The notes beneath the pieces were generated by a model that saw only the letters and a program-made list of their open reading frames with translations, was not told where the DNA came from and did no database searches. A stretch of DNA of 64,000 nt from Symsagittifera roscoffensis (taxonomy: Eukaryota > Xenacoelomorpha > Acoela > Convolutidae): NCBI RefSeq assembly GCF_963678635.1, contig NC_087068.1:34669436-34733435 (forward strand). The letters are read 5' to 3'. Below are positions 1 to 10,937 of this stretch, in pieces. Numbering within the stretch: the first letter of the stretch is position 1; every line of letters begins with the position of its first letter. A program made the translations under genes and the position numbers.

Positions 1-1036
1 TAATTATGATTTTAGTTAGTTGTTTTCACAAAAGCATTTTGTTTTAGTTTGGTAATTTTGAAGAGTTACTCACCCTTGAGTACCTCTTATTAAAAATAGA
101 AGTGTGGTCACAAAGCGTGGATGTAGCGCGGTGGGTTAGGCCGGCTATAGAGCATGCTCAGGACGTCCTCTCTGGTGGGTTAGGCCGGGAGTGGGAGTAT
201 GATTTCATGCGGTTTCTTTGAGAGGTCCTGTTATGTGATAACGTTTTATGTTGGGTTTATGTTGGTCTTTCTTATATTCCTTTGGTTGTGTCCTTTTTTC
301 AAAAATCAAATTGTTTTTGTTATGGGTTTGTCTTTCGACTTTTTTGTGTTTTATTATTTCTTTCTTAGACTTTATAATAGTCTTCAAAAGAATAAATTAT
401 CCAGTTTTAAACTGGGTTAATCCGGTTTGGGTACCGTTGGTTTTCTTTTCTTAGTCATGCTGTTATTTTTTGATTTGTGGTGTTTAGTAAGCTGCGTTGG
501 TTAGTTTGGTTTAGTATATGATTCCTTTCCAACCGAGTTAAAGGAAAGTTTGAAACTTGTTATCGTGTGTTAGAGTTGTTGAGTGTGAAAACTTGAAACT
601 GAAATTCATTATTCAAACAATTCTTCGTGGGCGAGCTGTGCGAGTTTGGATAGAATTCTTGTGCGGGTGAATGATAATATCAAAAAGTTAGTACTGCATT
701 TTCATTTATCAATTTACTACATAGAATTTTAATTTTACTGCTAGCTTTTGGGGGAAAGTTAAGTTATAAATTTTCATCATTATTAAATTTACTGCTTTTG
801 GGGAAACAATTTATAAATTAATTTACTACATTGGTATGAATTTTATTATATTATCTAGTGCAAAATATTAATAAAGTTTTAGAAGAATTTAAACAAGTTT
901 CATTTTTTATTTTTCTTTTGTTTTTCGCAGATGATCGTGGGATGAAGACTAAAAATCTAAAAGAAACATGAGTAAAGAATGGTTAGTATTAATTTAAATT
1001 TATTAGTGAAGAATATTTATAAATTATACTTGCCTG
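1..1036. other. AT-rich non-coding DNA downstream of the two-ORF cassette
   Basis: No convincing coding region. Short open frames around 199-454 are low-complexity, Phe/Tyr/Leu-rich and overlap on both strands. A 15-bp motif (GGTGGGTTAGGCCGG) occurs twice, at 130-144 and 174-188. The sequence around TTTACTGCT...TTTTGGGG is repeated near 735 and 788. Because the flanking ORFs run on the minus strand, this stretch is their 3' side. Confidence 0.5.
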
Positions 1037-2842
1037 TTAGTCGTCGGGGAAAAAACCGTGGGGGAAGATGTCGTGTATCATGTCTGAATTTGTTAGTAAT
1101 TTTGCTAGTATGCGAATGATGTTTTTAGTTTGAAGCAGTGGCCAAAGCAATTGAAGTGCTTTAATAGTTTTTAGTTCTTCGGTGCCAACTGCAAACTCAT
1201 AAGGTGTGTTTTGAATGAGATTATATATTTTGTGATTGTATTTAGTATTGTGGATGAATTCTAATATAGGGATTTCTATAGGTTGGATAAATTCATGTGG
1301 GATAAGGAAGGGTCTGGATTCTTCAGCATTAAGGGTCTTCGTGATGGGACAAAATATATACATTTGTGTTATTGGGTCATAAGCGCGGAGGATGCCGTGG
1401 AGGTAAGTATCTTTGATGCAATAGGTGAAATTTAGAAAAAATGGCGAAGTGTACTTAGAGTTAAGAAACTGAAAACGATGGTGTGGTTGTCTTGATGGAG
1501 TGTGTAGATCAAAATGATTTTGTATGAAGCGATAGTATGTATATGTGTGGGTTTGTTTAGTGCGTAACATAATGTCGTGTGAGCAGTGCAAATTGCGTTC
1601 ATGTGGTGCAAGGAAGTGGAAGGTTAGTGAAAATAATTGAAATTTTTCTTTAAAACTTTCGTAAGCTTGCATATCAGTTGGTGCTTCAGAAATGATGTGA
1701 TCATATTTTCGATCAAAAATATTGAGTGTGAATACATATGGTGTTTTGATGAAGAATTTTTCTGTTAGTTGTGGGTTAGCGAAGCGGTCGTCATCTAAAA
1801 ATTGGTCTTGGTTAGTTCGGATGATATTATGATCGTAATATTCTATTGTAAATTCGTTAGCTCGGGGTGCAGTGAATGTTTTTAGTGATTTTTTATATCC
1901 TATATGAGTAAATTGTCTATGTGTTAGTGGTGTGGTGAGTCGATATAGCATATCTTTATTCCTTTCTATATCGTTATGAGTATTAGATAATGGCAGGCAA
2001 AGGGGATTAGTAAAATGATAATATGTTGTCCAATGAAGTGTAGGCATTAAAACATGTTCATCTACAAAACTACGTGTGTCGTTAGTATCGTGAGGTGTGT
2101 TTAAAGTATATTGTGGGAATGAAGGTAGGGTGATTGCTAGGAAATCTTTCGTGTTTGTAAAGTGTGGATGATCAATATATTCGCAGGCTGTTCCTGGTTT
2201 GGTCGGGAATGGATGGTTTGGGAATTTTCTTTTAAAAGTGCGATAAGCTCGGTTAGTGCTAGTTGATGATTCGGTGGATGTGGATGATTGTGCTAATGAG
2301 GCAGTATAAGCTGAAGAGGGTGTAGGAGTAGGTGGATTTGAGGATTCTATTGTGGATGAAATTTGATTTATAGTGAGGGTGTTAGGGTGTATTAGCTGTT
2401 GTTGTAGGGTGATAAAATTATCGAGTTCTTTGGAGATTTGGGGAATATCTGGAGAATTGGATGATCGGTCTGAATGAAATGAAGAGTAGGTTGGGGTTAC
2501 TTGTGAAGCATAAGAGGGTGTAGAAACGGACGGGAGTGGGTTATTTGGTGGGATCGGTTGAAAAGGGGGTTTTGAAAAAACTGAGGAGTTGGTTTGAAAA
2601 TTATTGAAAGATGGTTCGGAGTCTGCAAATTCATCAGGGGTTTCTATATTAGGGTTATTAAGTTGTGAAATGGAGTATAAAACTGAAATATCTGAGTTAG
2701 TATCCGAATTCATGCTTGATGTTGTATTAATAGTTGGAAAATCGGGTGGCGGGAAAGCAAAAAGTGGGGTTATTGTAATTGGAGTGTTGAGGTTGGTTGG
2801 ATGGGAATTTGAGCGGTGTAGGGATCCAAGTTGTCGGCTCAT
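1037..2842 (-). CDS. Unrecognised 601-aa protein, second ORF of a two-gene cassette
   Basis: I do not recognise this protein. It is a single uninterrupted 601-codon frame, long for this AT-rich region, so selection probably kept it open until recently. Residues 1 to about 205 are low-complexity and rich in Ser, Thr, Pro, Asn and Gln, which suggests a disordered segment. From about residue 205 the composition becomes globular, with many His, Tyr, Phe and Asp residues and no recognised catalytic motif. The ATG at 2842 overlaps the stop of the upstream ORF as ATGA, an arrangement used for termination-reinitiation in some compact viral or transposon genomes. There is no intron and no recognisable polymerase, protease or integrase motif. 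Candidate identities are a structural (capsid or nucleoprotein-like) protein of an endogenous viral element, or an accessory ORF of a retrotransposon. Neither is proven. Confidence 0.6.
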   Translation of the reverse strand: MSRQLGSLHRSNSHPTNLNTPITITPLFAFPPPDFPTINTTSSMNSDTNSDISVLYSISQLNNPNIETPDEFADSEPSFNNFQTNSSVFSKPPFQPIPPNNPLPSVSTPSYASQVTPTYSSFHSDRSSNSPDIPQISKELDNFITLQQQLIHPNTLTINQISSTIESSNPPTPTPSSAYTASLAQSSTSTESSTSTNRAYRTFKRKFPNHPFPTKPGTACEYIDHPHFTNTKDFLAITLPSFPQYTLNTPHDTNDTRSFVDEHVLMPTLHWTTYYHFTNPLCLPLSNTHNDIERNKDMLYRLTTPLTHRQFTHIGYKKSLKTFTAPRANEFTIEYYDHNIIRTNQDQFLDDDRFANPQLTEKFFIKTPYVFTLNIFDRKYDHIISEAPTDMQAYESFKEKFQLFSLTFHFLAPHERNLHCSHDIMLRTKQTHTYTYYRFIQNHFDLHTPSRQPHHRFQFLNSKYTSPFFLNFTYCIKDTYLHGILRAYDPITQMYIFCPITKTLNAEESRPFLIPHEFIQPIEIPILEFIHNTKYNHKIYNLIQNTPYEFAVGTEELKTIKALQLLWPLLQTKNIIRILAKLLTNSDMIHDIFPHGFFPDD

Positions 2843-3750
2843 CGTGGGCTAAAAAAATTATTATTTTGAGACTGAAAAGCGGTGGTGTGGGGTTGTTCTA
2901 TAATTTGTTCATATGTATTATCATCTTGTGAATGATGTGTCATTATATGTTGTATGGGACTTTGCGATATGGTTGGTGTAAAATTTGGGTTATGTGTTAT
3001 TGCTAGGTTTCGGAAATTTCGTGGGACTAAGGCTAATGGATGGTTATGTGGTAGGGGTGGCAACTGTGGTGCTGTATGTGTTACTTCTATATTATTATGT
3101 TCTTCGTCGTACGTGTTCTGTCTTGTCGCTATTTTTGTGTTATATTCTTTTATTTGTGCGTCTGGAAGAATTTTGTTAATTGATGATGAAAAAATTCCAA
3201 AAAATCCTGCAAATAGTATGCGTGCTACACTTGCTTGTCTATTTACTTGTGTGTGTATAGCACATGTGTTATAGATTCCTTTTAAAAGTGAAAAAAGAAA
3301 TCCTATAAAGTTAAACATTGCGTATAAGATAGTTAATTTTTCTAAGATGTAATAGGGCCATCCTAGAAAATCGAGAATTTGATTTTTTAGTGTAACAAAG
3401 CTAAAAATATTTACAGGTGAAATATCTTTTGGTCTGTATTTTTCACCGTTTAGATATATATAGTCTTTAATGTCTTTAAAATATCCGCTATAATATTGTG
3501 TATAGATATCTGCAAATCCTGCAGTTTCGGCAAGTTTGCGTAAGTTTTGGTCAATTGATTGTCTTTGTATAGTGTCCATTTGAGTAACTAATTCCTGGAA
3601 TTGTTGTGTTCTAATGTGGTGTTGGATATCGGATTTTGAATATATTCCAATTGATTGTAAATCAATATTTGGGTTACGAGCAATAGCTCTGATGCTTTCG
3701 GGTGAAAATTTTTTGAGTGATTGCGTTAACGTGGGGTATGGGGTATGTTT
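2839..3750 (-). CDS. 5'-incomplete membrane protein (envelope-like tail), first ORF of the cassette
   Basis: The frame is open from just after a stop codon at 3751-3753 down to the TGA at 2839-2841, about 303 codons. The first ATG is at 3579 (246 codons), but 57 open codons lie upstream of it, so the real N-terminus is probably missing. Counting from that ATG, residues about 83-99 form a strongly hydrophobic membrane span. A second, weaker hydrophobic stretch lies at about 121-130. The rest, about 140-246, is a polar tail rich in Pro, His, Asn and Thr. A C-terminal membrane anchor plus a long polar tail fits the end of a viral or retroelement envelope glycoprotein, but no family motif is visible, so that is inference. 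Its stop overlaps the start of the 601-aa ORF by four bases. The N-terminal ectodomain, if there was one, has been lost or decayed. Confidence 0.5.
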   Translation of the reverse strand, partial: KHTPYPTLTQSLKKFSPESIRAIARNPNIDLQSIGIYSKSDIQHHIRTQQFQELVTQMDTIQRQSIDQNLRKLAETAGFADIYTQYYSGYFKDIKDYIYLNGEKYRPKDISPVNIFSFVTLKNQILDFLGWPYYILEKLTILYAMFNFIGFLFSLLKGIYNTCAIHTQVNRQASVARILFAGFFGIFSSSINKILPDAQIKEYNTKIATRQNTYDEEHNNIEVTHTAPQLPPLPHNHPLALVPRNFRNLAITHNPNFTPTISQSPIQHIMTHHSQDDNTYEQIIEQPHTTAFQSQNNNFFSPR

Positions 3751-3753
3751 TTA

Positions 3754-5239
3754 GAGAAAACTGGATTATTCAGTAACCTCTCATTACGCCGGTTATTCGG
3801 AACATTGTAATCAAAACTTGAAATTACAAAAAAACCCTCGCAGTTTTTGTGATCTTTTTATATTTGCTGTTCGATTGCGGACCTTGCCTTCATACTGACA
3901 AAAGAAATTAGCAAACTTACACAGAAAACAAATTTCAAATTGCCAAAAATTTTTTAAAACTTTCTTAAGAAACGGAGACAATTTTATCGCGATCTTAATA
4001 AATGAATTCACTTCGGTTTACATTATACTTAAACAGACAAAACTGACAATAGGGTAAACGATTTTTTTTGTGATTGTATAACGCTTTGTCGAACGTTCCA
4101 TTTCATAAACATACTTGCTTTTACTCTATCAAAAAATTTGGAGTTCATGCAAGGGTTTCAAGAAAAGATATAAAAAGGAATGATTCATGAAATTTTGGAG
4201 ACAATCGAAACACAAAACATAGCCAACTGGCAGTTGGAAAAGAGTAAGGAACACAAAGAAACATAGTAAAAAAAAACAGATTTCTCTTTAAACAAAATTG
4301 TAAACTTTCCCATTTTATATCTTTCTTGAAGCTCGTTGTACTTCACGAACAATTTAAATTGGTGCTTTTTTGATAAAAACAACTCAACTTAAGAAAATTG
4401 AATCAAAATGTTAAATTTTTAAATCGCTGGCAAATCTGATAATTAAATTCCTTTTTCGAAACTAGTGGTCGCTCACGTTTTTCATGATCTGTCCACTTTT
4501 GATGTTCGATAGTGCTCAAAGGAAATGAAGCGAACTTATCAATCCGCGAAACAATCAAACCGCCAAAAATCAAAATTGAGCGTGAACAAAATTAAAGACT
4601 TTTTCCTGAAAAAAATTACCAAGACATATATAAGAGTACTCACTATATTCATTACTACTACTAAACGTATGTAACTTTCACTTAAAAATCCATAAAACAC
4701 GAATGAAATAAGTTCCTCTTTTCCATTGCAAAAAAGAAATGGAAATCTTATAACTAAAATGTACATATATAGCTAAGTGCATTCATAAATGCATTGATCT
4801 GTAATTATTAGATCATTTTAAGAATTTTCCTGAAAACAAACAAACAAATAATCACAAAGACATATATAAATGTTCACTACGTTCATGACTAACAATAATT
4901 TTTTGCATTAACTTCTAGAATTTTCAACTTATCATCTAAGAATAACAGATTCAATCTTTTAGATAGAATCTTAGCAAACATAAGATTACTGAATTTTCAC
5001 TCACAAAACCATGACTCACTGTTCCTCGAAGTCAATCCTACTGCCGCATTTTTCTGTGAAAATAGGAATGTTTTAGGTTAAACTTCGTCAAGTTCAAATT
5101 AGCCTGCAAAAAACAGTTTTCTCTCCAAACTAAATTTGATTCGCTAACATACATACCTATTTAAAATACGCAAAATGATCTGTAAATATGGTGTCTTTTA
5201 AAGCTAAGTGTTTCTCGATTCGATCTGTCTCTATGCCGG
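3754..5239. other. Non-coding flank between the two-ORF cassette and the last ARB2A exon
   Basis: No gene is supported. This would hold the 3' UTR and downstream flank of the minus-strand ARB2A gene. It contains one copy of the dispersed ~440-bp repeat (about 4,214-4,660) and a partial echo of its end near 4,857-4,890. Confidence 0.5.
4214..4660 (+). repeat. Dispersed repeat family 'A', copy 1
   Basis: Starts with AACATAGCCAACTGGCAGTT, continues with a conserved block 'ATCGCTGG(C/G)AAATCTGATAATTAAATT...TTTCGAAA', and ends with 'AAGACATATATAAGAGTA'. At least four other copies with the same order of blocks lie in this window, all in the same orientation. There is no coding capacity. The family's class is unknown. 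Confidence 0.55.
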
Positions 5240-5473
5240 TTAGCCTTCATCATTCATTCCATCTGAATTTTGATCTTCCGCTGCTATGATTCTGTCGAAC
5301 CAATTGAAGACGCTCTCTTTGGCACAGTGTGACGTCATATCGTGTTCCATCACTCCGGCAGACCTCAGCTCACAATCTTTGCCTTTCAATTTCTCCCGAT
5401 ATTTCACACGTGTATTCACGGGTGCCAGAGACTGAACCCAATTGATAGCACTGCGCTCAAAGAAATCTTCTAC
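5240..5473 (-). CDS. ARB2A: ARB2A (FAM172A) orthologue, C-terminal coding exon (exon D)
   Basis: Encodes the last 77 residues plus stop (TAA at 5240-5242). The exon begins after a textbook acceptor (TTTCTGTTTCAG) and starts in phase 0, matching the phase-0 end of the exon at 5779-5990. The residues AINWVQSLAPVNT and SAGVMEHDMTS match the end of the ARB2 alpha/beta-hydrolase fold in the ARB2A/FAM172A family (family pattern NWV..., SAGT.(K/R)HE.TS). The family is related to fission-yeast Arb2, an Argonaute-chaperone subunit, and the vertebrate protein is a nuclear co-transcriptional regulator linked to AGO2 and alternative splicing. The tail after the domain is short and acidic (ends DQNSDGMNDEG), where the vertebrate protein has a basic tail. 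Confidence in the family is high because four separate exons match in the correct order. Confidence 0.85.
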   Translation of the reverse strand, partial: VEDFFERSAINWVQSLAPVNTRVKYREKLKGKDCELRSAGVMEHDMTSHCAKESVFNWFDRIIAAEDQNSDGMNDEG

Positions 5474-5778
5474 CTGAAACAGAAACAAATGTCTCCCACT
5501 CAATCTAATTTTATTTTAATAGAGCCGAAGAACCCTAATTCATTTCAGTGATATTTTCCCAACCCTCGCTCTACTAGTACTCGAACTAGTCACTAGAATA
5601 CGACTGAACAAGAAGGGCCGTTCGTTCAGTACTACTGGAAAAGACAAACAAGACAAGATGAATGAAAGAAATAGACGTTTGGTCACCTTTGATGATTGTT
5701 TGTACGCTATTCACAAAAAAAATGGTTAAATAATAAAACATTTCGACTAGGAACACAAGTTGTCAGGTTGACTCTTAC

Positions 5779-5990
5779 ATTCTTAAATGCGTCCATGTCT
5801 ACTAGAGAGTGGACCGAGTCTGTTAAGGCAACTGCTTTCACTCGATCAGTAAAATCTTCGGCCTTATCGGCTAGATGGGCAGTGACTATTCCTCCGTAAC
5901 TGTGAGCTACAACAAATACTGAGGAAGCTTTTGTATTCCTAATCAACTTGTTCCACACGTAGAGACCGTGTTCTTCTGGTGTGCCCGAAT
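5779..5990 (-). CDS. ARB2A: ARB2A orthologue, nucleophile-elbow exon (exon C)
   Basis: This 212-nt exon is bounded by the acceptor GCGCTTTAG (AG at 5991-5992) and the donor GTAAGAG (from 5778). It encodes SGTPEEHGLYVW, then VFVVAHSYGG, the G-x-S-x-G-like elbow of the ARB2 alpha/beta-hydrolase fold, then RVKAVALTDSVHSL. All three are hallmark segments of ARB2A/FAM172A. It begins in phase 1 and ends in phase 0. The phase-1 start does not fit the phase-2 end of the exon at 16228-16510, so at least one exon is missing between them. That missing exon should encode the variable linker that precedes the SGTPEEH segment. No stop or frameshift is present, so the gene looks functional. Confidence 0.88.
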
Positions 5991-6189
5991 CTAAAGCGCA
6001 GATCGAAAATTCTATTTACATCAAAAAATAATTTAAGAATGAATTCGCTGACTTCAGGCGGAAAATGCAAGTTGAAACACTGCATTTTACACAGAGCCGA
6101 AGGAACAGTAAACTCAAGCGAGAAACGACAAAGAAGTAGCTCTGAAAGCGCATAAGAAAAGAAAAAGTAGAACAAACAAAAAAAACTCG

Positions 6190-6262
6190 ATGTGCCGTAA
6201 TCGAACTCCGACCTCAAAATTAAAAGCGACTTGTCCTAGCATCTGCGCCCAAGCCAATTAAC
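6190..6262 (-). repeat. tRNA-like SINE head
   Basis: On the minus strand the segment shows an A-box-like stretch (TTGGGCGCAGATGCTAGGAC) followed, at tRNA spacing, by a B-box-like stretch (GGAGTTCGATTACGG). It resembles the tRNA-like unit at 15,570-15,635. The arms do not fold cleanly, so it is a tRNA-derived repeat rather than a tRNA gene. Confidence 0.5.
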
Positions 6263-6519
6263 ACTAAATGGACACTAGAATCACCTAACACTCAATCCTC
6301 CGGCAACACCCGTAATCGTCAGCCAAATTTACTGATTAACAGTCGTCACTTGCTTTACTTACAGTGCTAAAAACTATGCACAGTTGAACAATTCGAACCA
6401 TTTTTTTACTCATTCAAAAACTACAATGTTTTAAACCAAAATGGTTTTTTATCAATTTGGCTTCATAAAAATCAGAACAAAAAAGAAGATTGAAAAAGAA
6501 TGAAGCAAGTAAACATAAA

Positions 6520-6960
6520 AAAAAACTGATTTTCTTGAAAATCTCAACTTTCGAATTTCAAAGAAAAAAATAGATGCTCTTTAAGCTCTTTGAAGTTCTA
6601 GAACAATACATGAATGGCGTTTTTTGATAGCAGTAACCCAATTCGGGAAAATTCGATCAATGAGTAAAGTTTTTATTCCGCTGGAAATCTAAAACTAAAT
6701 TCCACTTTCGAAACTAGAAAGTGTTCACGTTTTTTTTGCGCCATTTCTACGTTCGTATTTGTGCTATTTTTGTAACTTTCAGCTGATGAATTTCAATTAA
6801 CTCAAAAAGTGAGTGCATAAATACCTAAGTACATACATAAATACATTAATATCTATGAATGCACATCGGCAGTTATTAGAGTACTTAAGACTTTCTTGAA
6901 AAAAAAAGATCACCAAAACCTATATAAGAGTCTTCTCTAAGTTGGTTACTCTTAAAAGAA
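6520..6960 (+). repeat. Dispersed repeat family 'A', copy 2
   Basis: Shares the blocks 'AAAACTGATTTTCTTGAAAA', 'TTCCGCTGGAAATCTAAAA', 'CACTTTCGAAACTAGAA' and the end 'AAACCTATATAAGAGTCTT' with the other copies. Its first block (AACATAGCCAACTG) is missing or decayed. Confidence 0.55.
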
Positions 6961-7269
6961 TAAAAATACACATTTGGGAAAACTTTTTGCAGAGATAAGG
7001 AGTAACGCGTTCTCATATCTGCTCCACGGCTGCTTGTAATTGTTCTTACACTAGCCACCAATAAAGCAGCTGCAGTTTTTTTGATGAAATGGCCAATGCT
7101 ATGCAGCAAAAATTGGACCAAATAAAAGTAATTCAATGTTCTGTATTTGAATCTCCCACCGGTTCATTAGGAATATCACGTACTCACATTTTTGCCACGG
7201 TGACTTGGAGGTAAACTAGTGGCCCAGCTAATGATGGATGCACTTGTTTTAGTATTATAACCTTTGATT

Positions 7270-9480
7270 GTACTGATACTGAAATAAATCATTTTCAAAG
7301 TTTCAAAAAATGGACTTAACGCAAAACACTAGTGATTTCTCTACTTAAATAGAGAACTATCAGCTTATTTAGTGGAGAAACTTACTACTCGCTCTTACAA
7401 ATGAATTCTGTATCTCAGATTTGGCTGGGTAGCTTTCGAAAAAAAATAGAAGATTACAAGAAACGATCAAATATCGTAAAATTTGACTTTTCCTAAAAAC
7501 ATTTACTTTTGTCAACTAAAGCATGCGAATAGCATCTTAAGCAGGGAAGATTATCACACTCTGATTTTTTAGATTTAACCCTGAATATCAGATTTAGCTA
7601 GTGGTTTTCGTGAAAAAAAGTTTGAAATTTCTATAACAGAACGTTAAAAAAAATTCTAAAAAAGGATTTAGTGCGATGTCTATATCGGCTTTTCTACGAA
7701 AAAATAGAGTGAAAAAGATTACACAGGGAAAATCTAAGCACCATGCTAGTTAATTAAAGTAACAACCTCAGATGTTTCTAAGGCCAGATATATTTTTTGA
7801 GAACACAGGGCATAGCCGTTTACACAGGAAAGATTCGCATAATTTTTTTTTCGGTTGAACCCTTGATCTCCGATTTGGCAGGGTAGTTTTTGGGACCAAA
7901 AACTTTTAAAAATTAACAAATATGTCAAAAACTGGGCTTGTTTGAATCCGTAACTTTTTCCTACCGAATTTAGGTGATAGCTGCCTGAGAACGGTGATAC
8001 CCATGAATTGTTCTTTTGATTGAAACATACATCTACGACTTGCGCATTTAAAACAGGAAATGGAAAAAAAGTAGGTCAAAAATCAACCTTCCGAAACTTT
8101 CGTTGTAGAACGCGGGGTAAAATGAAGAAAGAATAGCAAATATGCAGGCACATAAAAGAGCCGCCAGTTTGCCCATTATTATTTTTTTTGAAAATTGGCT
8201 GGGTCGTTTTTGAAAACTGAAATTTCTGCGAAAAGTGGAATAATTTCCAAAGCGTTCCCATGAAGTTTCATAGTACCAGTTGTTTTCAACAGAACCCAAC
8301 ACTAGCCCAAAAACGCCGCAGCATACGTTATTAAATTGCTTATTCTTAAATAGTTTTAAATATGATTAAATTGAAATATACCAGAAGTGCCACCAATGAG
8401 CACTTTCATTTGCGACTTAGGTTGGATAAAAAAGTTCCTCATTATAATACACTACGCTTCGCATGTGTAATTACTGACCCTGCAAAAGGTTATGCGTTAT
8501 TTGATTGATTTCTAAAATTTATAATTGGAAAGGTTCGTTTTGGGGAGATTGATCAACGAATAGGTTTAAGGTCAAATAAATCTTCAGTCTCTAGCGGATC
8601 CCTAGCCAAAAGAGGGAAAATTCGCCTATGCAGGGGCTACCCCTACAGCTTGTTTGTTCGATTGAGCTTTAAGTCGCAGATTTGGCATTGAAGTTTGAAA
8701 AGATCAACAAAATTCTAAAATCGAACAAATGGATTTATGCTATGTCCGACATTTCTTTACTAGAAAAAATACGTCCTCGCCGCTAGGCAAAAAAATTCCT
8801 AGCGCATTTTATTTCGACCTTAGATTTTGCAGAATATTTTTCTAGAAAAGTTACCAAAAAACGGGCAAAATTTCATCGGTAAAAAATGCAGCATTTTCTA
8901 ACGCGATCTCATTCATCGCCAAAGAAATAGGGCAACAGAACTTGGGCATGAACATATTCACATTTAGCAGGGTAATCTTTGAGAAAAATTTCCAAAGTGG
9001 GGTCAAGTAACTCAAGTATGGACAATTCTTACGGCGATAACTCTTTTTCTACAAAAATTAGGTCGTAGTAGTTTGAGCAGCGAGGATAGTTAACACTGCT
9101 TTTGCGATCAAACCTTTAATATCAGAAAAACTTCCATATTCAACTTTGAACAATTCTTAAGTCCATAACCCTTTTTCTACAAAAATTAGGGCGTAGCTCT
9201 TTAGGCAGTGAGGATTCTTAACGCTGCTTTTGCAATGAAACCTTTAATCTCAGGATTGGTCGTACAGTTCTCGAAAAAAGGAAACAGTTTTCAATAAACT
9301 GTCGAAGTTTGGACATGTTTAGAGGCCATTACTCTTTTTCAACCAAAAACTAGGGCATAGCTGTTTAGTTAGCGAGGATTCTTAAGACTGCTTTTGCGAT
9401 CAAGCCTTTAACCTCAGGTTTGGTCTCATTAAAGTTTTTGAAAAAAAAAGAAAATTTCCAAAAAACTGTCAAATCTTGCA
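7270..9480. repeat. Degenerate tandem repeat block, unit roughly 150-190 bp
   Basis: Recurring blocks in the same order: 'TTTAATCTCAG(A/G)TTTGG', 'GTTCTCGAAAAA', 'AACTCTTTTTCTAC', 'AATTAGGGCGTAGCT.TTTAG', and 'GAGGATTCTTAACGCTGCTTTTGC'. They are clearest between about 9,020 and 9,440 and are recognisable but worn back to about 7,400. No frame is conserved. It is a decayed satellite-like array inside an ARB2A intron. The exact period would need a dot plot. Confidence 0.5.
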
Positions 9481-10399
9481 AGGCCACGACTCTTGTTGTA
9501 GATAAACTTACAGAATTTGATAAGACAGTGCTCCTACATAGTTGTAGAGGCTATGAAATCTATCAGGCGTTTTCTTTCCTGCAATCTCTCAATGGTGCAA
9601 CAACTTTTCCGTCAATTTTTTTTTGAATGACGTAAAAGCCAGCAAGTTAATCAAAAAAAAATTTTCATTCAGTTTTTCACCACGCTGAGATCTCGCCGCT
9701 AGATATTTTACCAGTTGATTCACCGTGTTTTTCTGGCTGATAATGGATTTAGACATTAAGAGAGCACAACAAGCCATGGAAATTGCTACCAAAACTGAAT
9801 GATTCTGTGCATGTGACAACGTGCTTACCTTAATTCTTCGCCGCAACGCTTTTGCTTAGCACCCTTCATCTACCTTCTATTTTAATATATTATTTCTTCG
9901 AATGTGGCTTGTTTTTTTTGCAAAACTGCGCACATAACCCCGATACACAATAGATAAATTAAATCATCTGTTGAAAATTATCGGCCTATTTCAATCTTAC
10001 TTAAAGTATCCCTCATCTTTGAAAAAAATTGTTCTATTTCATTTGTCCGAAGATTCAAGCCAAACTTAATCAAAAGCAACATGGATTCAGAAATGTGTCA
10101 CCTAATCACTGGTGTTTCTTGATAAAGTTTACTTGAAAAATCACGATAATTTCGATCAGCTAATTCTGCATCTTAGACTTTCAATGACTTTCAATGAGTA
10201 ACATTAATATTTCCAAATTTTCAACTTGCAAATTTCTCGGCAATCATCAAATGTTCAGCAATTTTTCCGAACTGTAAGCACGCTGCTTCTTAATCAATAG
10301 ACACTGAGATGAAGCTGCACATTTGAAACAAGCATAAACAATAGTAACAAAACACTAAAATAAGTAAATTATCTTTGATAAATAAAAAAAATGTACATG

Positions 10400-10470
10400 A
10401 CGACGGTTTCAAACCATCAGCACTCGGATAATAAAGCATACGTTTTCCTGACTGAACTAACTGTTCCGGC
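10400..10470 (-). repeat. tRNA-like SINE head
   Basis: The minus strand reads an A-box-like TAGTTCAGTCAGG (10,447-10,459) and, downstream, a B-box-like GGTTTGAAACC (10,405-10,415). The spacing fits a tRNA-derived promoter. The stems are poor, so this is a repeat and not a functional tRNA. Confidence 0.45.
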
Positions 10471-10752
10471 TACCTTCTAGTTTTCACACATCTATAAGTA
10501 AACATCAGACACTTGCGGATAAACATGCTAAATGGAGCGTGCGTGTAACTTGGTAAATCGAATTCCAAATTTGTAATCGCACACAGGCAACAGTCGATGA
10601 GAAGTCGCCTAAACCATCCACTCACTTCTTCTTAGATAACACTTCTTTCAACCATACTTCTATAGCATTAGGACTGCTCAAATCAGAGCACAGCCCTAGA
10701 CAAGTGCACTCACTTTTCAAAAATCTTTCTCAACGAAAAATCTTCAGTACAA

Positions 10753-10809
10753 AAACATAGCCAACTGACAGTTGGAAAAGAGTAATTAATACAAGGACAG
10801 AAAAAACTG
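10753..10809 (+). repeat. Dispersed repeat family 'A', copy 3, left part (split by LINE-A)
   Basis: Carries the family start (ACATAGCCAACTGACAGTT) and runs into ACAGAAAAAACTG (10797-10809), which is repeated at 14469-14481 on the far side of LINE-A, where the repeat resumes. LINE-A therefore inserted into an existing copy. Confidence 0.65.
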
Positions 10810-10937
10810 TCTGCTATTTGGGACGCCTTCTCGTGGCGGCAGACGTGGACCCTTCGTGGGTTTCAAAGTTCCCATTCCAAGAGTGTTCGACCAAGACACA
10901 GACAAGGCCTGTCGGGTTTTTGTCAAGACGCCATAGT

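Larger units (their letters stand above)
5991..10796. other. ARB2A intron, repeat-filled
   Basis: No coding exon could be placed here, although the phase mismatch between the flanking exons requires at least one between 5,990 and 16,228. Contents seen: a tRNA-like SINE head (6190-6262), dispersed repeat A copy 2 (6520-6960), fragments of a SINE A-box region near 7,000-7,030 and 7,190-7,215, a long degenerate tandem-repeat block (7270-9480), and another tRNA-like head near 10,400-10,470. Confidence 0.5.

Noticed and set aside
2954-3274. 106-codon plus-strand frame rich in Cys, Leu and Val
   Set aside because: Opposite strand of the membrane-protein ORF. Low-complexity and without a family.
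9834-9900. Good splice donor AAG/GTAAGC on the minus strand, a candidate for the missing ARB2A exon
   Set aside because: Every acceptor considered gives an in-frame stop with the phase left by exon B, and the peptide does not resemble the family.
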